A stretch of 64,000 nt of DNA from Gimesia alba (lineage in GTDB: Bacteria > Planctomycetota > Planctomycetia > Planctomycetales > Planctomycetaceae): positions 4,133,546 through 4,197,545 of the forward strand of contig NZ_CP036269.1 of NCBI RefSeq assembly GCF_007744675.1, given 5' to 3'. Below, piece by piece: positions 57,292 to 64,000 of the stretch. Numbering within the stretch: position 1 is the first letter of the stretch; the number at the start of each line of letters is the position of its first letter. A program made the position numbers and the translations under genes. The notes beneath the pieces were generated by a model. It did not search any database. It was not told the DNA's origin and saw only the letters and a list, made by a program, of their open reading frames with translations.

Positions 57292-57386
57292 TTGACGAAC
57301 GACGATATTGCTTATATGCTTTGCTCTGCTGATTCCCTCCCCATTCACCAGGTGGTGGCCGCGTGTGACTCGCTGAAAGTAGTCAC
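57292..57386 (+). promoter_or_regulatory. Candidate promoter and operator-like inverted repeat upstream of the LexA-like gene
   Basis: TTGACG (57292-57297) and TATGCT (57315-57320) are spaced 17 bases, a plausible sigma-70-type pair (five and four matches to consensus). Downstream lies GTGACT (57365-57370) with its reverse complement AGTCAC (57381-57386), 10 bases apart, within the predicted leader. A small autoregulator would be expected to bind such a repeat, but this is inference. Both motifs are weak enough to occur by chance. Confidence 0.3.
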
Positions 57387-57513
57387 TTTTAAAAAATCAT
57401 TGTTTTGTTTCTTCTTAAGACCTGTATTGGAATCCGGGTCTAACTCTCAAGGATGATTGTGGGCGATTTGCTGCGCCCCCAGACGCGCACGCTGATGCGC
57501 ACAGGAGAAATCA

Positions 57514-57801
57514 ATGAACCAGTATCTAACCAAACGTGAACAACAAATTCTTGATTATATTACGCGACAGATTGATCACACGGGCATCGCCCCTTCCATA
57601 CAAGAAATCGCCACAGAGTTTGAAATCCCTTCGTTAATCAGAGTCACGCGCTATCTGAATGGCCTTGAAGGCAAAGGCTGGATTTTCTGCAATTCTGACC
57701 AGCCAGGCGGGATCACGCTCATAGAAAATGTACGCAACTATCGACTCTCTGTTTGTGGTGATGTGGAAGAAGACCGTGTGGCCTTCAAGAAACAACTCTA
57801 A
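57514..57801 (+). CDS. Stand-alone LexA-type winged-helix DNA-binding protein
   Basis: 95 residues from ATG 57514 with AGGAG upstream. Residues 5-70 match the LexA N-terminal DNA-binding domain: LTKREQQILDYI, GIAPSIQEIATEFEIPSLIRVTRYLNGLEGKGWIF. The C-terminal S24 peptidase part of LexA, with the Ser/Lys dyad and Ala-Gly cleavage site, is absent; the chain simply ends with VEEDRVAFKKQL. It is therefore not a self-cleaving SOS repressor but probably a small winged-helix regulator, or a truncated LexA. No frame for the missing half was found downstream, so truncation would be old. It is flanked by two DUF1501 genes; targets unknown. Confidence 0.8.
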   Translation: MNQYLTKREQQILDYITRQIDHTGIAPSIQEIATEFEIPSLIRVTRYLNGLEGKGWIFCNSDQPGGITLIENVRNYRLSVCGDVEEDRVAFKKQL

Positions 57802-57806
57802 GATGA

Positions 57807-57850
57807 AGTGATACTCCGCGTCTTCACATCGCCAGACTGTAAGTATCACT
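57807..57850. repeat. Inverted repeat just after the LexA-like gene
   Basis: AGTGATACT (57807-57815) and AGTATCACT (57842-57850) are perfect 9-bp inverted arms with a 26-base spacer, starting 6 bases after the stop codon. No T-run follows, so it is not a standard intrinsic terminator; an operator or a structured 3' end are alternatives. Confidence 0.45.
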
Positions 57851-58047
57851 CTCACTTTCACAGCTTTCCAATTGGGAAAAGAGACTGAATAGGTCCTTAT
57901 TTCGGTCGATGAAGATTTTCTTAATTTTCCTTACCTTTTAGACCGATTCTTCTATCCAAACGCAACACATTAGTTTACGCTTATGTGACAAATTCGACTT
58001 TCTCCCCGTATAAAAGAATAATCATTTTCTTCAGAAGGTAGAAATTG

Positions 58048-59394
58048 ATGCTCAGGCTAGAAGATCAATCGATTCAACTTTGTGACAGGATGCCCCGACG
58101 CTCTTTTATGCAGATTGGTGGCCTGGCAATGGGTGGGCTCTCACTTCCTCAGGTCTTGCGTGCACAGGAACAGAGCGGGAAAAAATCATCGCATAAAGCC
58201 GTCATCATGATCTTCCTTGCTGGAGGTCCACCGCATCAGGATATGTTTGACCTGAAACCCAATGCGCCCGATGAAATCCGAGGCGAATTCAAACCGATCA
58301 ACACCAACGTGCCTGGGATTCAAATCAGTGAGCTCATGCCGCGCGTGGCCAGCATGATGGATAAGTTTTCAATCATTCGCTCTCTGGTCGGCGCGGAAGG
58401 CCGCCACGATTCGTTTGAATGCTGCACCGGACATCATTTTCGCAGCGCCCAACCACAGGGAGGCTGGCCTGCCCTCGGTTCGGCACTTTCCAAAGTCAAA
58501 GGTCCCGTGAATCCAACAGTTCCACCCTATATCGATTTGTCGCATACCATGGCGCACAATCCCTGGAACATTAAAGGCCCCGGTTTTCTGGGACTGGAAC
58601 ATGCGCCCTTTCGCCCCGATGGTCGTGTGATGGAAAACATGACCCTCAATTCCATTTCCAATACGCGATTATATGAACGGTCCAATCTGTTAAACAATCT
58701 GGACCGTTTTCGTAGAGTCTCTGAGACGGGACTGACAGACGGTACTTACGACGGATACACGAAGCAGGCATTAGAAGTACTCTCCTCATCCCGACTGGTG
58801 GAAGCCCTCGATCTGGAAAAAGAAGATCCCAAAATCCGCGCACGTTACGGGAAGGACAGCCCCAAGGTCTTAAACTACTCGCTCGATAAAGGTTATCAGG
58901 CGATTATGTCCCGCTTCCTGTTAGCACGCCGCGCTGTGGAAGCAGGTGCCCGCTGTGTCACATGCAGCTTCGCTCATTTTGACTGGCACGGGGATAACTT
59001 TGGTCATGCTCGAAAAGTCGTCCCCCTGCTTGACCAGGGTGTCGCCGCACTGATAGAAGACCTGCATGAACGAGGCATGGACAAGGACGTCACGGTTCTG
59101 GTCTGGGGCGAATTTGGACGGACACCCAAGATTAATAAAAATGCTGGCCGCGACCATTGGCCGCACGTGCATGCTGCACTCATGGCAGGCGGCGGAATGA
59201 AAACAGGCCAAGTCATCGGATCCACCAACCGCCTGGGAGAAGAAGCCGTTGATCGCCCTGTCCATATGCAAGAAGTCTTTGCCACCCTGTATCATAATCT
59301 GGGCATCGATGTCGCATCCACAACGATCGAAGACAACAACGGCCGCCCTCAATACCTGATCGATGAGCAAACACCGATTCGTGAACTGGTGTAA
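58048..59394 (+). CDS. DUF1501 family protein, Tat-exported
   Basis: 448 residues from ATG 58048 (TTG one codon earlier is possible), with AGAAGG upstream. Tat-like signal: MPRRSFMQIGGLAMGGLSLPQVL. Conserved landmarks: VIMIFLAGGPPHQDMFDLKP, EIRGEFKPINTNVPGIQISELMP, SLVGAEGRHDSFEC, WGEFGRTPKIN, GRDHWPHVHAALMAGGGMKTG and EVFATLYHNLGID. It is clearly paralogous to the DUF1501 at 35397 (same C-terminal text through PQYLxDxxTxIRELV). No DUF1549/1553 partner follows. Function not established. Confidence 0.88.
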   Translation: MLRLEDQSIQLCDRMPRRSFMQIGGLAMGGLSLPQVLRAQEQSGKKSSHKAVIMIFLAGGPPHQDMFDLKPNAPDEIRGEFKPINTNVPGIQISELMPRVASMMDKFSIIRSLVGAEGRHDSFECCTGHHFRSAQPQGGWPALGSALSKVKGPVNPTVPPYIDLSHTMAHNPWNIKGPGFLGLEHAPFRPDGRVMENMTLNSISNTRLYERSNLLNNLDRFRRVSETGLTDGTYDGYTKQALEVLSSSRLVEALDLEKEDPKIRARYGKDSPKVLNYSLDKGYQAIMSRFLLARRAVEAGARCVTCSFAHFDWHGDNFGHARKVVPLLDQGVAALIEDLHERGMDKDVTVLVWGEFGRTPKINKNAGRDHWPHVHAALMAGGGMKTGQVIGSTNRLGEEAVDRPVHMQEVFATLYHNLGIDVASTTIEDNNGRPQYLIDEQTPIRELV

Positions 59395-59807
59395 TCACTG
59401 GTAGCCAATCGCTTGTTGAAAGGAACTCCTGTGAAATCATCTGGTTTCTTTAAGAGAATTCTAAGAGTGTGACTCCGTATAAACGTTCTAGTTTCGACCT
59501 TTTTGAACAATCTGCTTCCCATCATCTCACTGAATTCAAATTCTTTACATCCCTGTGTTTTTTACGATGTTTCGTTCTGTCAACACGGGCTGAGGTAAAG
59601 CACTCATTTCAAAAATAGTGAGCTCTTTTAATTTATAGATGATCTATATTTTCTATGGAAACGCTCACTTTTCTATCTTCTGATTTGAATCGTAGCTCTA
59701 TGACATTTTCAAACCAAACACATCAAAGCATTTTCACTTTGCATTTCTGTTGATCAATTTCCCCCGTTGTTCACAGGCAATTGCAATGTGAATCTCCAGG
59801 GGGATCA
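59395..59807. other. Leader/promoter gap before the signalling cluster
   Basis: About 410 AT-rich bases between DUF1501 and the receiver-kinase gene. It should hold the promoter of the four-gene signalling operon. No confident promoter, hairpin or small gene was found. Confidence 0.35.
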
Positions 59808-61490
59808 ATGATTCAGAGTGCGTTGTCTGATACAATCGACGAGACCATTCCAGGAAAATACGACCGATGTAAAAATCATGACGTCGTCATTAGTCCGGGT
59901 GGTACCATTCTGATTATCGAAGACAGCAATACGCAAGCGCGTATCATCGAAGAGTCTTTGAAAGATCTTCCGCTCCAAATCCACTGCACGAGTTCTGGCC
60001 ACGAAGCTTTAGAATGGCTGAAAGTCAATAAAGCCGTCCTGTTACTCCTTGATTACGAATTGCCTGATATGAAAGGCATCGAGGTCATTGATGAACTCGC
60101 CCGGCAGGGACAATACCTTGAATTCCTGGTGATGACAGCTCGTGGAAGTGAAACCGTCGCCGTACAAATGATGAAACGCGGTGCCGTCGATTATCTGATC
60201 AAAGATGATACTTTCACCAGTCTGCTCCCCACAATTGTCGAACGTGCATTAAAGAAAATTAAATCAGAGCAGATTCTTGAAATAGCCCAAAACGCGTTAA
60301 AACAAGCTGAGAAAAGAACGCGTTTGATCATCGACTCTGCCGCTGATGGTTTCATTTCCATGTGGGATGATGGCACAATTCTGGACTGGAATAAAGCAGC
60401 AGAACGGATCTTTGGCTGGAGCTATAAAGACGCCATTGAAAATAATCTCATCGACAAGATGATGCCGGAAAAACATCGTGAGGCGTTTAAAGAAAGGTTA
60501 TTTGAGCTGAGAAACGATGATCACAGTCTATCTCAGAACAAATTAATTGAAGCGACAGCACTCAACAAAGCTGGACAGGAATTTCCGATTGAAATATCCG
60601 CATCTATTGCCTCAGAAGGCGAACCCTGCGTATTGAATGCGTTTATCCGCGATATCTCCAACCGTCATATGCTGGAATCTCAGTTAATTCAGTCAGAAAA
60701 GCTGGCTTCTCTCGGACAACTCGCCGCCGGTGTTGCGCATGAGATTAACAATCCTGTCGGATTCGTAAAAAGTAATGTCGGTACACTCTGTGAATATGTG
60801 GAAATTTTCACGCAGTTAATAAGTCTCTACGAAGAACTGTCACAGGCAGTCCGCGCTGGAGAGAAATCACAACAGGATCAGTTATTAAAGCAGATCCAGA
60901 CGATTCGTGAAGAAGAAGACCTCGCCGATATTTTAGAAGATGTCAAGGAATTACTGACCGAATCAACGGATGGTCTGATCCGTGTCACCGAAATTGTCCA
61001 AAATCTGAAAAGCTTTGCCCGGCTCGACGAAGCCAGCGTCAAAGAAGCAAATATCAATGATGGCATCACAGCCACCATGAAAGTTGTCTGGAACGAGTTG
61101 AAATACAAAAGTGAAATCGTAACGGATCTGGGAGAGATCCCCGACATTCGTTGTTCACCCGGGCAACTGAATCAGGTCTTTATGAATTTACTAGTCAATG
61201 CAGCCCAGGCCATTCCTGAGCGCGGGACGATTTCAATCAAGACTGAAGCAACGGATTCAGAAATCATCATCAGCATCTCCGATACGGGAGTGGGCATTCC
61301 TGAACAGGAACTTTCACAGATCTTTACCCCCTTCTACACAACCAAGCCGGTAGGACAGGGAACAGGACTGGGGCTCTCCATCATTTATGGCATCATTCAA
61401 AAACACAACGGGAATATTTCCGTCGAGAGTGAAGTCGGAGTCGGAACGATATTCACCATTCGATTGCCACTGGAAGGGATGAGTGCATGA
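59808..61490 (+). CDS. Receiver-PAS-histidine kinase
   Basis: 560 residues from ATG 59808, chosen because CAGGGGG directly precedes it. Domains: receiver (residues about 32-150; Asp82 as phospho-acceptor, Lys132, ILIIEDS start), PAS (about 171-290, IIDSAADGFISMWDDGTILDWN), a HisKA-type dimerisation region with a long helical insertion (phospho-His311 in GVAHEINNP), and the ATPase domain (NLLVNAAQAIPE, SDTGVGIPEQ, GTGLGLSI). All core residues are intact. The order, with the receiver N-terminal, is that of hybrid kinases used to control output by phosphotransfer. No transmembrane helix was seen, so sensing is cytoplasmic. It overlaps the next gene by 4 bases. Signal unknown. Confidence 0.93.
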   Translation: MIQSALSDTIDETIPGKYDRCKNHDVVISPGGTILIIEDSNTQARIIEESLKDLPLQIHCTSSGHEALEWLKVNKAVLLLLDYELPDMKGIEVIDELARQGQYLEFLVMTARGSETVAVQMMKRGAVDYLIKDDTFTSLLPTIVERALKKIKSEQILEIAQNALKQAEKRTRLIIDSAADGFISMWDDGTILDWNKAAERIFGWSYKDAIENNLIDKMMPEKHREAFKERLFELRNDDHSLSQNKLIEATALNKAGQEFPIEISASIASEGEPCVLNAFIRDISNRHMLESQLIQSEKLASLGQLAAGVAHEINNPVGFVKSNVGTLCEYVEIFTQLISLYEELSQAVRAGEKSQQDQLLKQIQTIREEEDLADILEDVKELLTESTDGLIRVTEIVQNLKSFARLDEASVKEANINDGITATMKVVWNELKYKSEIVTDLGEIPDIRCSPGQLNQVFMNLLVNAAQAIPERGTISIKTEATDSEIIISISDTGVGIPEQELSQIFTPFYTTKPVGQGTGLGLSIIYGIIQKHNGNISVESEVGVGTIFTIRLPLEGMSA

Positions 61491-62287
61491 ATCAGAAAAC
61501 CATCCTTTGCGTCGATGACGAAATCAATGTGCTTCGATCTCTAAAACGATTATTGAGAAATGAAGACTATCAACTAATTACCGCTAACGGTGGTGAAGAA
61601 GGACTTGCTGTACTTGCAGAGGAAGAAGTCAGCGTGGTCCTATCGGACCAGAGAATGCCGGGTATGACGGGTACTGAGTTCCTTTCGATCGTAAAAGAGA
61701 AATACCCGGAATGTGTCCGCGTGGTCCTTTCCGGATATGCCGATGCAGCCACGATCCTGGATTCCATCAACAAAGGTGCCATTTACCGCTTTTTAACAAA
61801 ACCCTGGAATGACGAGGAAATCCGAGTCACCATTCGGCAGTGTCTGAGTCAGTATGAACTGCTGCAGGAAAATCGAAACCTGACTGAAGAAATCAAACTG
61901 CAAAACGTCGAGCTGAATCGACTCAATCAACAATTAGAAGACCTGGTCGGAAAAAGCACACAATCATTACACTTCTCACAGGAGGTACTTGCCAAAATCC
62001 CTATTCCAGTAGTCGGAATCAGTGCGGAAAGTATCGTCGTTTTAGCAAATGAAGCCGTCGACAAGATGTACCCCACGCTACGCGAAGTCCATCTCGGCTC
62101 GGACATCAAAGACATCTTTTCCAGTGAAATCATCGAAACTGTAACGAATTGTTTATCGGGTAGTAAGCAATCAGAAACTGTTCCTCTGACAATCGAAAAT
62201 AAACAAATCAGAATTCACTGTAAAAAATTAATGGACGGAGACCATTTGCGAGGATGCGTTCTCTCGATGGAAGAATCATATGGATGA
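61487..62287 (+). CDS. RpfG-like receiver with helical linker and PAS-like domain
   Basis: 266 residues, ATGA overlap with the kinase gene and GGAAGGG upstream. The receiver (residues 1-125) has Asp54 in SDQRMPGM, ThrSer-like switch LSGYAD and Lys105 in FLTKPWN, text typical of response regulators linked to HD-GYP or HDOD outputs. A coiled-coil (about 118-160) leads to a PAS-like domain (EVLAKIPIPVVGISAESIVVLANEAVDKMYPTL). No enzymatic output domain follows, so it may act by protein interaction. It precedes the HDOD gene with an 8-base overlap, implying that the HDOD protein is its partner. Confidence 0.9.
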   Translation: MNQKTILCVDDEINVLRSLKRLLRNEDYQLITANGGEEGLAVLAEEEVSVVLSDQRMPGMTGTEFLSIVKEKYPECVRVVLSGYADAATILDSINKGAIYRFLTKPWNDEEIRVTIRQCLSQYELLQENRNLTEEIKLQNVELNRLNQQLEDLVGKSTQSLHFSQEVLAKIPIPVVGISAESIVVLANEAVDKMYPTLREVHLGSDIKDIFSSEIIETVTNCLSGSKQSETVPLTIENKQIRIHCKKLMDGDHLRGCVLSMEESYG

Positions 62288-63506
62288 ATCAAAGCTGGAT
62301 GACATTTTAAACATGGTACGCTCAGTGCCGACGCTGCCTGAAGTCGCTCAGGAATTGAGTCGGCTGGCAGGCGACCCCACGGCCTCTGCACAAGACATGG
62401 CACATGTCGCTGAAGCAGATTCAGGACTCGCTGCGCAAATTTTGCGTGTGGTCAACTCATCATTTTTCGGGTTCTCACGACAAATCAGCACGATCCCGCA
62501 GGCAATCGTGGTGTTAGGGACTCACGGCGTTCGCAACATCGCATTAGGTTTGACTGTATCTACGCTCAGACCCAAAATCGAAACGCATTCACAATATTTT
62601 GATGTGGACGATTTCTGGAGACACTCTCTTTCCGTTGCAATCGGTGCGCGGCAACTTGCCAGAGAACTTGTGATTTGCGATCCGGAAGAAGCCTTTCTCG
62701 CAGGACTGTTGCATGATATTGGCAAATTGATTCTGATTGAATCGAGCACAGAACAGTATCAGGAATTAATCACCGCTGCTCATTCGACCAACCAACCTCT
62801 GCACACTCTAGAAGAAAACCAACTTGGATTTAATCATACAGACGTTGGCTTTGCGCTCTGCGAACGGTGGAAAATCCCAGAATCAGTCTCTCACACTGTC
62901 CAAAACCACCACCGCTGGAATTGCGAAACACCCATTGCTACGGAACAGAACCAACTACTGTTCCTGGTAAACACCGCCAATAATTTAGCGAAAGTTTCAG
63001 GCATCGGATTCAGTGGAAATGCCTGTGTGACTCCGTTTTGCATGCAGACTTCATTCTCATACCGATCACTTTCTGAAGCACTTCAAAAAACACTGGAAAT
63101 ACTACCCTCAGAAGTGGCACATACAGAGCACTTGTTTAACATCACGTCGCAATCTAATTATGCCAGCCTTTCTGAATCAGGAAACATCTGTGTCGGTGTG
63201 TGCGTGCAAAACCCGGATCTTTACAAAATTATCAGTTTATTATTGCTCAGCCAGGGAATTGTACCAGTAACACAGCAGGAGCAAATGCCGGCAGAAACAG
63301 AAATGATCGCCGTCCTGACAGACTCGGAATTGAATTTAGATTCACTTCCTGAGAGATGGTCTCGGTATATTATCGCGTATCATCATTTTGAGAATTCAGA
63401 CCACCAGCAATCACAGCCAGAAAAATCCTTTGAAATTGATGTCGAACAACTCCGTATCTGGCTCAATGAGCAACTCCCCGCTTTCACGACGGAGGAATTA
63501 GTCTAA
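62280..63506 (+). CDS. HDOD-domain protein with a degenerate C-terminal receiver-like region
   Basis: 408 residues. The HDOD domain spans about 10-210: VPTLPEVAQELSRLAGDP, LAAQILRVVNSSFFGFSRQI, AIVVLGTHGVRNIAL, and LLHDIGKLILIE; an HD pair is retained although HDOD proteins are generally considered non-hydrolytic. The C-terminal part, from about 285 (ICVGVCVQNPDLYKIISLLLLSQGIVPV ... EMIAVLTDSELNLDSLPERW), has alternating strands and helices like a receiver but lacks a clear phospho-Asp. It overlaps the preceding regulator by 8 bases and the next by 1, so all four genes are one operon. Role: adaptor in the phosphorelay, inferred. Confidence 0.88.
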   Translation: MDESKLDDILNMVRSVPTLPEVAQELSRLAGDPTASAQDMAHVAEADSGLAAQILRVVNSSFFGFSRQISTIPQAIVVLGTHGVRNIALGLTVSTLRPKIETHSQYFDVDDFWRHSLSVAIGARQLARELVICDPEEAFLAGLLHDIGKLILIESSTEQYQELITAAHSTNQPLHTLEENQLGFNHTDVGFALCERWKIPESVSHTVQNHHRWNCETPIATEQNQLLFLVNTANNLAKVSGIGFSGNACVTPFCMQTSFSYRSLSEALQKTLEILPSEVAHTEHLFNITSQSNYASLSESGNICVGVCVQNPDLYKIISLLLLSQGIVPVTQQEQMPAETEMIAVLTDSELNLDSLPERWSRYIIAYHHFENSDHQQSQPEKSFEIDVEQLRIWLNEQLPAFTTEELV

Positions 63507-64000
63507 TGAATCCAAAAGTAATCTTTATCGACGATGAACCTCAGATTCTAAAAGCATTCGTACGCCTGTTTCGGAAAGATGAGATTGATCTCTTTACAAC
63601 TTCGTCTCCCGAAGAAGTCTGTGAGTTGGTGCAGACAGAATCCTTTGCATTAATTGTCTCAGATCAACGCATGCCTGAAATGGAAGGGACAAAATTGCTG
63701 GAGCGCGTCAGGGATCTCTCCCCGGCAACCATCCGTATTATTCTGACCGGTTATGCAGACAAAGACGCTGCTATCGAAGCCATCAACCAGGGCTCCGTCT
63801 ACCGTTTTTTGACAAAACCCTGGAATGATGATGAATTACGAAATGAAGTCAAGCGGGCCATCGACGAATACACCCTACGACAGGAGAATCGCAGACTTCA
63901 GGAATTAACCCTTTCGCAAAATGAAGAACTGCGTGACTTAAACCAAAATCTGGAATTAAAAGTTAAAGAGCGAACTGAGAAAGTCACACTCCTGAACCAG
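63506..64000 (+). CDS. Response regulator (RpfG-like receiver), 3' end outside window
   Basis: ATG at 63506 overlaps the previous stop (TAATG) with GGAGG upstream. The 165 visible codons give a complete receiver: FIDDEP, Asp53 in SDQRMPEM, LTGYADK and Lys104 in FLTKPWN. A helical coiled-coil then runs to the edge (RRLQELTLSQNEELRDLNQNL, LKVKERTEKVTLLNQ). In this position RpfG-type regulators usually continue into an HD-GYP c-di-GMP phosphodiesterase, but the coil may also lead to a PAS or kinase; the output domain lies outside the window. Confidence 0.92.
   Translation, partial: MNPKVIFIDDEPQILKAFVRLFRKDEIDLFTTSSPEEVCELVQTESFALIVSDQRMPEMEGTKLLERVRDLSPATIRIILTGYADKDAAIEAINQGSVYRFLTKPWNDDELRNEVKRAIDEYTLRQENRRLQELTLSQNEELRDLNQNLELKVKERTEKVTLLNQ

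Noticed and set aside
57514..57801. Full-length LexA/SOS repressor
   Set aside because: The S24 peptidase half is absent and no continuing frame was found downstream.

Overview
The window reads as a chromosomal segment of a planctomycete, most likely Gimesia/Planctomyces-like. This rests on gene content: three DUF1501 proteins, a PA14-DUF1592/DUF1552 pair, formylglycine sulfatases, a DUF1080 hydrolase, Gfo/Idh/MocA oxidoreductases with Tat signals, giant Calx-beta/dockerin surface proteins with a planctomycete N-terminal LEPR-type motif, ECF sigma factors, and a very large membrane Ser/Thr kinase. No rRNA, tRNA or CRISPR array was recognised.

Layout. (1) 1-11183: two tandem paralogous giant exported proteins, the first cut by the window edge. 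They are built of 112-residue Calx-beta repeats (exact 336-bp period) and end in a cohesin-like region, a dockerin pair and a zincin motif (HExxHxxGxxH). (2) 11228-17074, minus strand: a small anchored protein, a 1522-aa kinase with a polytopic membrane region and duplicated C-terminal domains, and an ECF sigma factor. (3) 17075-18207: non-coding, with a 216-bp MITE-like element. (4) 18208-31875: a probable catabolic/exported-enzyme region with a cupredoxin-like protein, polysaccharide deacetylase, two sulfatases, a propeller protein, a HEAT-sialidase fusion, a PQQ-propeller gene broken by one in-frame stop, and two oxidoreductases. (5) 32081-33926: an ECF sigma factor overlapping its probable FecR/anti-sigma-like membrane partner. 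(6) 34454-46237: a c-heme (DUF3365-type) gene frameshifted by a 22-bp tandem duplication, DUF1501, DUF1080, PA14-DUF1592 + DUF1552, a cupin, a pentapeptide-repeat membrane protein, an IS1380-like transposase remnant and a ceramidase-like/LamG protein. (7) 46518-55588: eight same-strand genes, tightly packed in two blocks: membrane-TPR protein, seven-heme cytochrome c, Cys-rich peptide, and a complete ABC exporter (two FtsX-type permeases, lipoprotein, membrane fusion protein, ATPase). (8) 55595-59394: two DUF1501 genes flanking a stand-alone LexA-type DNA-binding domain. (9) 59808-64000: four overlapping signalling genes: receiver-PAS-histidine kinase, receiver-PAS, HDOD protein, and an RpfG-like receiver running off the window.

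The strongest second-look items are two single-event gene breaks (PQQ propeller stop; 22-bp duplication removing a CxxCH motif), the zincin ends of the giant repeat proteins, the cytochrome/ABC exporter cluster, the stand-alone LexA head, and the kinase with duplicated winged-helix-like tails. All family assignments come from motif recognition by eye; no database search was run.
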